DNA from: an uncultured Paracoccaceae bacterium
Lineage (GTDB): Bacteria; Pseudomonadota; Alphaproteobacteria; Rhodobacterales; Rhodobacteraceae
Reading direction: 5' to 3'
DNA: 64,000 nt
NCBI GenBank assembly: GCA_947500055.1
Contig: CANMQO010000006.1
Span: 248,001 to 312,000 of the forward strand
Shown here: one piece after another, positions 8,156 to 16,926 of the stretch
Position numbering within the stretch: the first letter of the stretch is position 1
Layout of the letters: every line of letters starts with the position of its first letter
Program-made: the position numbers and the translations under genes
Notes under the pieces: model-generated
What the model was told of the DNA's origin: nothing
The model's database searches: none
Seen by the model: the letters and a program-made list of their open reading frames with translations, nothing else

Positions 8156-9640
8156 CTAGAGCTTGATCCAGGCAGTCTTGAGATTGATATATTTCTCAAT
8201 CGCATGCAGCGATTTGTCGGACCCGTTGCCCGATTGGCCAACGCCGCCCAGCGGTACCGTCCCATCAGCCCCACCATAAGTGTTAATGTGCATCACGCCC
8301 GTTCGCACATCCCGAACCATGCGATGCGCGCGGCTAAGGTTTGCGGTCCACGCTGCCCCTGCCAGCCCGTAGACAGTGGAATTCGCCAATTGCACAGCCT
8401 CATCATCGGTTGAAAACGGCATAACGCCAAGGACCGGCCCAAAGATTTCTTTTTGGGCGATCGTGACGTCCCGCGTCACGCCGGTGACAATCGTGGGTGC
8501 CATGTAGTAGCCACCCGTATCTTCGAGGATGCGCCTGCCACCAGTGACAACGGTTCCGCCTTCGGCACATGCGGTGTCCACAAAACCCAAATTCGCCTTC
8601 AGCTGCACTTCAGAATTTATGGCCCCGATCTGTGTGCCAACGTTCAGGGGATCGCCGACCTGCATCGCCTCGGCCGCCCTTGTGACGGCGGATACAAATT
8701 CGTCGTGGATTGATGCCTCGACCAGCAGCCGCGAGCCTGCGACGCAGACCTGACCGGAATTGCGGAAGATACCGGCCGCTGTCACCTTGGCGGCCTGATC
8801 GAGGTCGGGTGCGTCGGCAAAAACGATGTTGGGGGATTTGCCGCCCAATTCCAGATAAACCCGCTTCATGTTTGAGCGTGCGGCGTATTCCATCAACCGT
8901 CGGCCCGTGCCCCCTGATCCCGTGAACACCAATACATCGACATCCATCGAAAGGCCGAGCGTTTCGCCCACGACGGCGCCCTCCCCCGTCACGACATTAA
9001 GGACGCCGGGCGGCAGCCCTGCGTCAAGCGCCAGATCAGCCATTCGCAACAGCGAAAGGGACGCCGTTTCGGACGGTTTCAACACCACTGAGTTGCCCAT
9101 TGCCAATGCGGGTCCCAATTTCCACGCGCCGATCATCATCGGAAAATTCCAGGGGATGATTGCCCCAACCACGCCAACCGGTTCCTTGTGGATCAAGCCC
9201 AGAATATCCGATGGGGTTGCAGCAATCTCTCCATAAATCTTGTCCAGCGCTTCGGCGTAGTAACGGATCGTGGCGGCTGCTGATCCCGGTTCTGCCTTTA
9301 GCGCCATGCCGATTTCGGTGCCGTTATCGCGCACCCCCAACACCGCCAGTTCCAGCGCGTTTTCTTCGATCAGATCCGCCCATCTCATCATGACTTTCTT
9401 GCGGGCGGCGGGCGGCTGTCCGGCCCAGCGACGATCATCAAACGCGGCGCGGGCGGATGCGATTGCGGCTTCCATATCCGCAACGGTCCCTTTGGCCGTT
9501 GTTGTCAGCACCTTGCCATTGATCGGCGACAGAACATCCATTGTACCGCCATCAGAGGCAGCAACATGCGCCCCATCAATCAGATGTTTGAACGCCGGTA
9601 CCGGCTGCGCGCGGAGCGCATCAATCTTGCTTTGATCCAT
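8156..9640 (-). CDS. NAD(P)-dependent aldehyde dehydrogenase
   Basis: A 494-residue aldehyde dehydrogenase of normal length. It has the cofactor motif IIPWNFPMMIGAWKLGPAL, the glutamate-bearing LELGGKSPNIVF and the catalytic cysteine in SGQVCVAGSRL. It lies 4 bp downstream of tctA and is probably co-transcribed with the TctCBA transporter. Together with the class III aminotransferase controlled from the same promoter region, it could oxidise the aldehyde released by transamination of an omega-amino compound (inference). It converges with hpaR, whose stop is 39 bp away. The substrate cannot be read from the sequence. Confidence 0.85.
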   Translation of the reverse strand: MDQSKIDALRAQPVPAFKHLIDGAHVAASDGGTMDVLSPINGKVLTTTAKGTVADMEAAIASARAAFDDRRWAGQPPAARKKVMMRWADLIEENALELAVLGVRDNGTEIGMALKAEPGSAAATIRYYAEALDKIYGEIAATPSDILGLIHKEPVGVVGAIIPWNFPMMIGAWKLGPALAMGNSVVLKPSETASLSLLRMADLALDAGLPPGVLNVVTGEGAVVGETLGLSMDVDVLVFTGSGGTGRRLMEYAARSNMKRVYLELGGKSPNIVFADAPDLDQAAKVTAAGIFRNSGQVCVAGSRLLVEASIHDEFVSAVTRAAEAMQVGDPLNVGTQIGAINSEVQLKANLGFVDTACAEGGTVVTGGRRILEDTGGYYMAPTIVTGVTRDVTIAQKEIFGPVLGVMPFSTDDEAVQLANSTVYGLAGAAWTANLSRAHRMVRDVRTGVMHINTYGGADGTVPLGGVGQSGNGSDKSLHAIEKYINLKTAWIKL

Positions 9641-9644
9641 CGGG

Positions 9645-11162
9645 CTACCTCAGTTGACTGTCATGCATGTCGTGATCTTCTGCGGGTTGGTGGGCGCGCC
9701 ACTCTTTGATCAATGTGCGGACATGCAGGGCCAGAACGATCAGGATGATTGCAAAAAGGATAAAAGAGATCGGGCGGTCAATCATGTCGAGCGGCGTTTT
9801 CAAGCGCGGCAGGGCCGAGCGGAGCTTTACCTCCATTATGCCGCCCAGGACCATGCCCAGGATGATCGGCACAATTGGCAGATTAAGCCGTTTCAGGATC
9901 AGGCCCAGCACACCAAAACCTGCCGAAATCATGCAATCGGTCAGCGAGTTTCGCAGAGAATAGACACCGACAAACGACAAAAGCAGGATCATGACCCCAA
10001 GAAACCGTGTCGGCACCCGGATGATTTTCGTCAGCAGGTTTGTTGAGAAGAGCAGGAAGATCATCACGATGATATTGAGCGCGATCAGCGCGAAATACAG
10101 ACCATAGACGAGGTCGATATTGTTCTGGAACAACTGCGGGCCCGGGATGACGTTGTGAACGTAAAAGACCGAAAGCATCATGGCTGTCAGCGCCTCGCCC
10201 GGGATGCCAAGCGCCAGAAGCGGGATCATCGCCGCTGCGGGTACTGCGTTATTTGCCGCCTCAGATGCGATCAGCCCTTCGGGAGAACCTTTGCCAAATC
10301 TTTCGGGATGTTTTGAGGTTTTCTGGGCGTAAGTGTAGCTCATGAACTGCGCCGTGAACTCACCTGTGCCGGGGATCATGCCAAGGATCACGCCAAAGCC
10401 TGCAGCAACAGTTGCCACGCGTTTATGGCCCAGCAGCTCTTTGAGGCCAGCGCTCATCCGGCCGCTGACGGGCTTGGCGTCAGGGCTGCTATCAGGGCCC
10501 GTGAGGAGAAAGAATGCCTGGCTTAACGCAAAAAGGCCAAGCACCACGACAATCAGGTTGATGCCCGAGCTCAGGAAAGAAAATTCAAAGGTGTAACGCT
10601 GCGTATAGGTGACGGCATCCAGTCCGACGGTCTGTAAGAAGATGCCGAACATGGCCAAGAAGCCTGCGGCAAAGATTTGGCCACGGTGAGCCAGGATCAC
10701 GAGGATGATGCCGAGCGTTGCCGCAAGAAAGATCTCTCGCGAACCGAACATGGGCGCGATCAGGGCGAGCACAGGGGACAAAAGGATCAGGCAAAGAATG
10801 CCAAATATGCCGCCCCAGAAAGAGGCTGAATAAGCCAGCGACACTGCTCTATGCGCCTCACCCTTCTGGGTCATCGGGTAGCCGTCATATGACGTCAGCG
10901 CATTGACGGCAGTACCGGGCGTGTTGATGAGAACGGCGGGGATTGCGCCCCCATACATGGATGATCCATAGATGCCCAGCAGCATCGTCAGGCCCACAAT
11001 CGGGTCCAATCCAAATGTCGCGGGCAACAGGATGGCAATGGCGACGGCTGGTCCGACGCCCGGGATCGCACCGATGATGACACCGCCGATAGAGCCGATG
11101 ATCAGCGCGACCAAAACATCCCAACGCGCTAGCATTTCCAATCCGGCCAGAAGGTTTTCCAT
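9645..11162 (-). CDS. tctA: Tripartite tricarboxylate transporter, large membrane subunit
   Basis: A 505-residue integral membrane protein with about 12 hydrophobic segments. It carries the TctA hallmarks GAIPGVGPAVAIAILLP near residue 35 and GMIPGTGEFTAQFMSY near 260. TctA forms the sodium- or proton-driven carboxylate channel that works with TctB and the periplasmic binding protein TctC. ATG 11162 is chosen over the in-frame TTG at 11168; it lies 11 bp after the tctB stop. The substrate (a tricarboxylate, aromatic acid or amino-acid derivative) is not determined; the neighbouring ALDH and aminotransferase suggest an amine- or aldehyde-yielding carboxylate. Confidence 0.9.
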   Translation of the reverse strand: MENLLAGLEMLARWDVLVALIIGSIGGVIIGAIPGVGPAVAIAILLPATFGLDPIVGLTMLLGIYGSSMYGGAIPAVLINTPGTAVNALTSYDGYPMTQKGEAHRAVSLAYSASFWGGIFGILCLILLSPVLALIAPMFGSREIFLAATLGIILVILAHRGQIFAAGFLAMFGIFLQTVGLDAVTYTQRYTFEFSFLSSGINLIVVVLGLFALSQAFFLLTGPDSSPDAKPVSGRMSAGLKELLGHKRVATVAAGFGVILGMIPGTGEFTAQFMSYTYAQKTSKHPERFGKGSPEGLIASEAANNAVPAAAMIPLLALGIPGEALTAMMLSVFYVHNVIPGPQLFQNNIDLVYGLYFALIALNIIVMIFLLFSTNLLTKIIRVPTRFLGVMILLLSFVGVYSLRNSLTDCMISAGFGVLGLILKRLNLPIVPIILGMVLGGIMEVKLRSALPRLKTPLDMIDRPISFILFAIILIVLALHVRTLIKEWRAHQPAEDHDMHDSQLR

Positions 11163-11173
11163 CAGCAATCCGA

Positions 11174-11713
11174 TCAGAAATAGACAAGCATGAACTGGCG
11201 TATCCCATCCGGCAGGATGTCATAGATCAGACCGGATGGCAGATTCACCTTCAGCAAGCTTTTGAACAACACCACAATCACAACGGCAGCAAACGCAGCC
11301 GCCAGGAGCGTCCAGACGCGCCGGTAGCCCGCCCGGAGCCCAAGTGCCACGGCAAAGAAAACCGTGGCGGGCAGGTAGCCGGAATAAGGTACTGCGAGCG
11401 CATAGACGATGAACCAACCTGCGTATTCCAGTGAGCCGATCCAGAGCCAGACCTCTTGCCAGCGCCCCTCGATCCGCTCCGAAAGGGCAGAGCCCAGCAA
11501 ATGCAGCGCCGCGAACAGGGTCATCCCGGTGAGCGCCACAGCAGGCCAGAACCGTGGCTGGGCGAACAGCTTGCCACCGTTGCGCCATGTGGTCTGGTCC
11601 GCAATCTGGAGTAGCAGGAATACCGAAACCGCCAGCATCAACCAGGCAAAAACAATATCGCCCGGTCGTCTGTAGCGCTTGAACAATGCCTGAAGCGTCT
11701 TGACCCGTGACAT
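11174..11713 (-). CDS. tctB: Tripartite tricarboxylate transporter, small membrane subunit
   Basis: A 179-residue, four-helix membrane protein of TctB type between tctC and tctA. Hydrophobic segments begin at IVFAWLMLAVSVFLLL, FWPAVALTGMTLFAAL, YAGWFIVYALAVPYSGYL and WTLLAAAFAAVVIVVL. TctB sequences are poorly conserved, so size, topology and position carry the call. ATG 11713 is preferred; the longer frame from 11743 adds ten residues without family resemblance. Confidence 0.85.
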   Translation of the reverse strand: MSRVKTLQALFKRYRRPGDIVFAWLMLAVSVFLLLQIADQTTWRNGGKLFAQPRFWPAVALTGMTLFAALHLLGSALSERIEGRWQEVWLWIGSLEYAGWFIVYALAVPYSGYLPATVFFAVALGLRAGYRRVWTLLAAAFAAVVIVVLFKSLLKVNLPSGLIYDILPDGIRQFMLVYF

Positions 11714-11793
11714 GACTTCCTTGTCTTGGGGCCAGCGCCCCAAAATGAAAAGGGTTGGGCAACAGCGGCGCTGCCCAACCGTTTGAACAGGTC

Positions 11794-12738
11794 TTATTCT
11801 GCCAGCATGCCCTCAATCCGGGCCATTGTCGCGATATCCTGCGTGATCTGGGCAACAACCTCTGCGGCGGGTTGCCAGTAGACGGCGGCGCCAGTGTCTG
11901 CGGCCAATTGCTGCGCCTGTTCAGACATCATGGTTTTTTCAGCCACCGCGATGATTTTGTCCTGCACATCTTGCGGTGTGTCCGCATGAACAAACAGGCC
12001 ATTCCACAAAGCGACATTCAGATCCGGCGCAAGTTCAGCCACGGTCGGCGTGTCCGGTGTGAGCGGGATACGCTCGGACCCGATGGAGGCCAGAACAGTG
12101 ACATCGTCGAGGCAGGGCAGGATCAACTGAAGCGTCGTGTTGATGACGTCCACATCGCCAGAGGCCAGTGTATTGCAATCCAGCGCGTCAAAGGCAGCGT
12201 CCGATGCAAATGAGAACCCCATATCCTTGGCCAGGCCGAAAGTGACCTGCGTCGGTACAAGCGGTGCTCCGAAATGCCCCAACACCACATCGTTATCCTG
12301 TGCATGTGCGGCCAAACCGGCCATGTCGTCATAGGGCGCATCGCCGGATGCCGCGATGACAAATGGATAGGTCAGGAAGTTGCCAAGCGGGGTGAAAGGA
12401 TCGGGGTTCAATTCGGGAATGCCGATCTGCGGGCCGACCACCGGAATGGCGATGATGAATGAGCCGACAGTATAGCCGTCAGCAGGTGCATTCGCGACTT
12501 CGATGGCGCCGGGGAATGGCCCGCCGCCACCGCCGGGTTTGTTCACCACAGCGGTCGGCACGCCATAGGTTTCGGAGAAATCCTCAGCGATCATCCGCGT
12601 CAGTACATCCTCAAGATCGCCGGGAGGCCACGGCACAACAAACTCAACCGGCTTTTCCGGGTACTCTGCCTGCGCCGTTCCGGCGACGGCGGACATGGCG
12701 AGCGCTAGTGCGGCCACTGATCGCGTAACTTTTAACAT
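11794..12738 (-). CDS. tctC: TctC-family periplasmic substrate-binding protein
   Basis: A 314-residue binding protein with a clear Sec signal peptide (hydrophobic ALALAMSAVAG, cleavage after AQA near residue 24). The mature protein opens EYPEKPVEFVVPWPPGD, the typical Bug/TctC start. It also has VVNKPGGGGG, which forms part of the carboxylate pocket in this family. Two cysteines (CNTL, LPCLD) could form a disulfide in the periplasm. It is the first gene of the tctCBA-aldehyde dehydrogenase operon and faces the IclR regulator. Confidence 0.88.
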   Translation of the reverse strand: MLKVTRSVAALALAMSAVAGTAQAEYPEKPVEFVVPWPPGDLEDVLTRMIAEDFSETYGVPTAVVNKPGGGGGPFPGAIEVANAPADGYTVGSFIIAIPVVGPQIGIPELNPDPFTPLGNFLTYPFVIAASGDAPYDDMAGLAAHAQDNDVVLGHFGAPLVPTQVTFGLAKDMGFSFASDAAFDALDCNTLASGDVDVINTTLQLILPCLDDVTVLASIGSERIPLTPDTPTVAELAPDLNVALWNGLFVHADTPQDVQDKIIAVAEKTMMSEQAQQLAADTGAAVYWQPAAEVVAQITQDIATMARIEGMLAE

Positions 12739-12754
12739 CGTTGTCTCCCTTTAT

Positions 12755-12773
12755 CGGTTCGTATTTTGAACCG
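12755..12773. promoter_or_regulatory. Inverted repeat CGGTTC-N7-GAACCG between tctC and the IclR gene
   Basis: A 6+7+6 perfect inverted repeat lies 16 bp upstream of tctC, between two divergent transcription units. Its position fits an operator for the adjacent IclR-type regulator, controlling transport and its own gene. The binding protein is inferred. Confidence 0.45.
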
Positions 12774-12848
12774 TTGTTTCATAAAAAGGTTGCCTTGTTA
12801 AATATCATCTGTCAAACTTTTTTTAAAATGCAAAAAGTGAAGGCCCGC

Positions 12849-13658
12849 ATGTCCTCCGTCACCAAGACCCTTGCGCTATTGGCATATTTTTCGCCCAGCA
12901 GACCCGAAATCGGGTTGTCCCAGCTGTGCAGATTGGCCAAGCGCGACAAGGCAACAACCTATCGCCACCTCCAAGCGCTTGAAGACGCAGGGTTTATTGA
13001 GCAGAACGCAACGACAAAACTGTACCGGCTGGGGCCTGCATTGTTGCAGCTGGCGCAGGTACGCGAATTGACAGTCCCGCAAAAGGTGGGCGCTGAGGCG
13101 GCGCTGGCAGCGCTTAGTGATGCGACCGGTGAAACGGCACATGTAACAGTCTTGTCCGGCTCCACGGTCTATCCGCTGGCCTCACACGAATCGCAGCTTC
13201 ATGGTACGCGCGCCATTATGGATGTGCAGACTTTCCCGCTTCATGCGACCGCATCAGGCCTTTGTGCCCTGGCATTTGGGCCAGATACCCTGTTCGACAT
13301 CGCCGTTTCAAAGATGGAATCCTACACCGCAAACACCGTCACGACACCTGTAGAGCTTCGCAAGATCGTGGCCCGCATTGCTGACACCGGGTTCGGCTAT
13401 GCAAACCGCAGTTACGAGGATGAAATCCAAGGTGTCTCAGCGCCGATCTTTGATCAGTCCGGACAATATGCAGGCGCCGTTTCCGTTGCCTGTGTCGCCA
13501 CAAGGTTCACGCCTGAACTGGAGCAAATAATCAAGCAAAAACTGGTTGCTGCCAGCCGCGATATCACCCGCAGTTGGGGCGGTGTTCTGCCCTCCTCAAT
13601 CGAGGCCAGCTGGACCAGATCCCTGTCCCACCCGCACACATTGGAAAACGCATCATGA
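12849..13658 (+). CDS. IclR-family transcriptional regulator
   Basis: A 269-residue IclR protein. The N-terminal winged helix (residues about 1-65) reads SSVTKTLALLAYF, then IGLSQLCRLAKRDKATTYRHLQAL as helix-turn-helix. The C-terminal effector domain includes HATASGLCALAF and SYEDEIQGVSAPIFD. ATG 12849 is chosen because a purine-rich stretch (gaagg) precedes it; ATG 12828 would add seven residues. Its stop overlaps the aminotransferase start by 4 bp, so regulator and enzyme form one operon, divergent from tctCBA. It probably senses the transported compound or a metabolite of it. Confidence 0.85.
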   Translation: MSSVTKTLALLAYFSPSRPEIGLSQLCRLAKRDKATTYRHLQALEDAGFIEQNATTKLYRLGPALLQLAQVRELTVPQKVGAEAALAALSDATGETAHVTVLSGSTVYPLASHESQLHGTRAIMDVQTFPLHATASGLCALAFGPDTLFDIAVSKMESYTANTVTTPVELRKIVARIADTGFGYANRSYEDEIQGVSAPIFDQSGQYAGAVSVACVATRFTPELEQIIKQKLVAASRDITRSWGGVLPSSIEASWTRSLSHPHTLENAS

Positions 13659-15001
13659 AAGACTCGAATTTTCTGAAGGAACATAATGGCCGCCTGATGT
13701 GGCATCCGATGACATCGCCACAAGACAGCGTTGAACAGCCGCCCAAGATCATCACCGGATCAAGCGGCGTATCAGTTACCGATATCGATGGGCATTCCGT
13801 GGTGGACGCGGTGGGCGGTCTTTGGAACGTGAACCTTGGATATTCATGCCAACCGGTCAAAGATGCGATCACATCGCAACTTGACCGGCTTCCCTACTAT
13901 TCGACATTCCGCGGCACGTCGAATGACGCTGCGATCGAGTTGTCTTATGAGTTGAATGCGTTTTTCGCCCCAGACGGCATGTCCCGTGCCTTTTTCACAT
14001 CAGGTGGTTCTGATTCCGTTGAGACCGGACTGCGCCTTGCCCGCCAGTATCACAAGCTGCGTGGTGAGGCAGGCAGAACCAAGTTTCTGAGCCTCAAGAA
14101 AGGTTATCACGGCACGCATATGGGTGGCGCGTCTGTGAATGGCAACGCCAACTTTCGCACTGCTTATGAGCCGCTGTTGCCGGGCTGTTATCATATTCCT
14201 GCCCCCTACACTTATCGCAATCCGTTCAATGAAACGGACCCGGCGAAGCTAGCGCAGCTTTGCGTGCAGGCGCTGGAGGATGAAATCGCCTTTCAGGGTG
14301 CAGGCACCATTGCCGCCATGATCATGGAGCCGATCCTGGGCGCAGGTGGGGTGATCCCACCCCATGAGAGCTTTGCACCGATGGTGCAGGAGGTTTGTAA
14401 CCGGAACGGCATTCTGTTGATCTCCGACGAGGTAATAACCGGTTACGGCCGCACAGGTGCGTGGTCCGGTGCCCGTCTGTGGGGCATTCAGCCCGACATG
14501 ATGTGCACGGCCAAAGCGATCACCAACGGGTATTTCCCGTTTGGCGCACTGATGCTGGGCCATCGCATGGTTGAAGTGTTTGAGGATAATCCGTCGGCGA
14601 GGATTGGTCATGGCTACACCTATTCCGGTCACCCGGTCGGCGCAGCTGCCGCATTGGCCTGCCTTGCAGAAACCAAACGCCTGAATGTGGTGGACAACGC
14701 TGCGGCACGTGGCACGCAACTTTATGAAGGCTGTCTTGCCCTGCAGAAAAAACACGACATCATTGGCGATGTGCGCGGTGGCCATGGGCTGATGACCGCG
14801 ATGGAAATGGTCGCGGACCGCGCAACCAAGACGCCCATCGATGCTGCCATTGCGTCAGCCGTGCAGGACGTCGCCTATCAGAATGGTGCGATGGTTCGTG
14901 TCTCTGGTCCAAACCTGCTCCTGTCGCCGCCCCTGGTGCTGACTGAAGACGACGCAAATACAATCCTGACCGCCATCGATGCCGGGTTGGCAGCGATTTA
15001 G
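13655..15001 (+). CDS. Class III (omega) aminotransferase, PLP-dependent
   Basis: A 448-residue fold-type I, class III aminotransferase. Seen: FFTSGGSDSVETGLRLARQY (phosphate-binding region), LISDEVITGYGRTG with the PLP-contacting Asp, and the Schiff-base lysine in CTAKAITNGYFPFGAL. Members transfer amino groups from beta-alanine, taurine, GABA, putrescine or related omega-amines to pyruvate. ATG 13655 overlaps the IclR stop (ATGA). With the divergent ALDH it could form an amine to aldehyde to acid route for the compound taken up by TctABC. The amino donor is not deducible. Confidence 0.87.
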   Translation: MKDSNFLKEHNGRLMWHPMTSPQDSVEQPPKIITGSSGVSVTDIDGHSVVDAVGGLWNVNLGYSCQPVKDAITSQLDRLPYYSTFRGTSNDAAIELSYELNAFFAPDGMSRAFFTSGGSDSVETGLRLARQYHKLRGEAGRTKFLSLKKGYHGTHMGGASVNGNANFRTAYEPLLPGCYHIPAPYTYRNPFNETDPAKLAQLCVQALEDEIAFQGAGTIAAMIMEPILGAGGVIPPHESFAPMVQEVCNRNGILLISDEVITGYGRTGAWSGARLWGIQPDMMCTAKAITNGYFPFGALMLGHRMVEVFEDNPSARIGHGYTYSGHPVGAAAALACLAETKRLNVVDNAAARGTQLYEGCLALQKKHDIIGDVRGGHGLMTAMEMVADRATKTPIDAAIASAVQDVAYQNGAMVRVSGPNLLLSPPLVLTEDDANTILTAIDAGLAAI

Positions 15002-15026
15002 GCGTGGTATGTGGCCGCGCGCGCCA

Positions 15027-15797
15027 TCAGTCGGCATAGGCATGAACGTTGAGTTCCTTTCGGGGGCCCTTGCCAGTCTGGATTGCGACGTCATAGGTCG
15101 CGGCAATGAGCGGGTCAGACAGAACAACATCAGGGGCGCCCTGTGCCAGAATTTGACCTGATCCGATCAATAGCAGGTGATCTGCGTATCGCGCCGCGAG
15201 ATTGAGATCGTGCAACGCCACGATGCCAATCGCCCCGCGTTCTTGCATCGCGCTTTTTATCCGGTCCATCACGTCAAGCTGATGCCTGAGATCAAGGGCG
15301 CTTGTCGGTTCATCAAAAAGATAGACCTCGGCCCGACGGATAAGCGCCTGACAGACAGAGACCATCTGGGCCTGCCCGCCGGATAATTCGCCGATATTCG
15401 CCTCGGCCAGATGGCCGATTCTTGCGGCCTTCAACGCGGTTGCAACGGCGATCATATCGTCCCCCGACACCCGCCAACCGGCAAGTTGCTTTTGCGCCAT
15501 AAGGACAACATCAAAGACCGACAACGCCGCATTGGCCGTGAAGAACTGCGGCATAAAGCAAATGCGCTGCAAACGGTGTTGCGTGGAGAGTTCAGACAGG
15601 TCTGAACCGTCGAGCATTATTGTCCCTTCTTGCGGCTTGACCAATCCGGCAATAGTGCGGAACAGCGTTGATTTCCCCGCCGCATTTGGCCCGATAAGCG
15701 CAGTTAGTTGCCCCGGTTGAAGGGCTGCAAACCCTGTATCGGACAAAACCGTGCTGGTCCCGAATGAGACTGTGATGCCGTGGGCGGAAAGTGTCAT
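15027..15797 (-). CDS. Iron-siderophore/heme-type ABC transporter ATP-binding protein
   Basis: A 256-residue ABC ATPase of the FecE/BtuD type. Walker A is GPNAAGKST (near residue 38), the signature is LSGGQAQMV, and Walker B is VYLFDEPTSALD, followed by the switch histidine in IVALHDLN. The in-frame TTG at 15803 is rejected in favour of ATG 15797, which overlaps the permease stop by 4 bp. It is the last gene of the importer operon and converges with the aminotransferase. The iron context of the operon suggests ferric-chelate import. Confidence 0.88.
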   Translation of the reverse strand: MTLSAHGITVSFGTSTVLSDTGFAALQPGQLTALIGPNAAGKSTLFRTIAGLVKPQEGTIMLDGSDLSELSTQHRLQRICFMPQFFTANAALSVFDVVLMAQKQLAGWRVSGDDMIAVATALKAARIGHLAEANIGELSGGQAQMVSVCQALIRRAEVYLFDEPTSALDLRHQLDVMDRIKSAMQERGAIGIVALHDLNLAARYADHLLLIGSGQILAQGAPDVVLSDPLIAATYDVAIQTGKGPRKELNVHAYAD

Positions 15798-16873
15798 TGC
15801 CAATGCCTTTGCCGTTGTGACAGGATCAAACTGATGAAGAATGGGATCCCGATGAGTGAGGTGATCATGCCAATGGGATAGATTACGCCCGGTGTGATCG
15901 CCTTTGATACGATGGAGGTTCCTGACATGATCAACGCGCCCGCCAATGCCGAAAAGGGCAGGAAACCCCTTTGATCTTCACCGACGATGATCCGGGCGAT
16001 ATGCGGCCCCACCAAACCGACAAAGGCGACAGCACCCACAAATGACACCGCCACGGCCGCGAGCAGAGAGACGCCGGCCAGCACCGACAGGCGGAGAAAC
16101 GACACGTTGACGCCCAGGCTTGCCGCCTTTTCCTCGCCCATGCGCAGTGCGGTCAGGGACCAGGAGCGTGACATGAAATATGGCAGTACGATTGCAAGCA
16201 CGATGACGCAGGTCACCACCTTGCCCCAGCTGGCCCGTGCCAATGATCCCAATTGCCAAAAGATGATCTGGGCAAGCTGCAGTTCTGATGCGCCGTATTG
16301 CAGCAGCGCCAACAACGCATTGAACGTGAATAACATGGCGATCCCCACGAGGATCATGGCCTCTGGTGTTACCCCGCGAAGCTTTGTGAACCCGTAAAGG
16401 GCCAGTGACGTCACCATTGCCATGGCAAAGGCATTTCCGGTGACAAAGAAAACGCCCGCGCCTGGAATCAGCGACCATTGCAGGACAATCGCCAAGGCGG
16501 CGCCGAAACTGGCGGCAGATGACAGGCCAAGGGTGAACGGGTCCGCCAGTGGATTGTTCAGGATCGTCTGCATCTCTGCCCCGGCCACGCCCAGCATGGC
16601 ACCGACGCAGACGGCCATTATGGCGATGGGCAAACGCAGATCCCAGACGATCACCCGATGCTGGGCAGGAGCACCTGCGGGATCAAGGATGATGCTTATG
16701 ACATCCGGAAACGACAGACTTGCAGGACCGGTCATCACATCAACCAGAACCGTCACGGTCAGAAGTGCCACTGCGGAGAGAAGAAGAAGCAGTCTGCGGA
16801 AACTGCGTTTGCGGTAGTTGCCGACAAGCACATCGACGCCGCCTAAAAGCTGCATGGAAGTAAAGGACATCAT
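15794..16873 (-). CDS. FecCD-family ABC permease (iron chelate import)
   Basis: A polytopic permease of about 359 residues with FecCD features: GAMLGVAGAEMQTILNNPLADPFTLG, then GAVAFVGLVGPHIARIIVGEDQRG and the C-terminal helices ending near the basic SQRQRHW. It forms the inner-membrane channel, as a homodimer, for a class III periplasmic binding protein. The start is uncertain: ATG 16873, 16870 or 16855 are all possible, while the longest frame (16918) adds a non-membrane extension. It lies between the binding protein and ATPase genes. Confidence 0.86.
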   Translation of the reverse strand: MMSFTSMQLLGGVDVLVGNYRKRSFRRLLLLLSAVALLTVTVLVDVMTGPASLSFPDVISIILDPAGAPAQHRVIVWDLRLPIAIMAVCVGAMLGVAGAEMQTILNNPLADPFTLGLSSAASFGAALAIVLQWSLIPGAGVFFVTGNAFAMAMVTSLALYGFTKLRGVTPEAMILVGIAMLFTFNALLALLQYGASELQLAQIIFWQLGSLARASWGKVVTCVIVLAIVLPYFMSRSWSLTALRMGEEKAASLGVNVSFLRLSVLAGVSLLAAVAVSFVGAVAFVGLVGPHIARIIVGEDQRGFLPFSALAGALIMSGTSIVSKAITPGVIYPIGMITSLIGIPFFISLILSQRQRHWQ

Positions 16874-16926
16874 TTCGACCAATTCATGGAGGATGCGGGC
16901 CGGGATGAACCGGCCCACCGGGCAAT

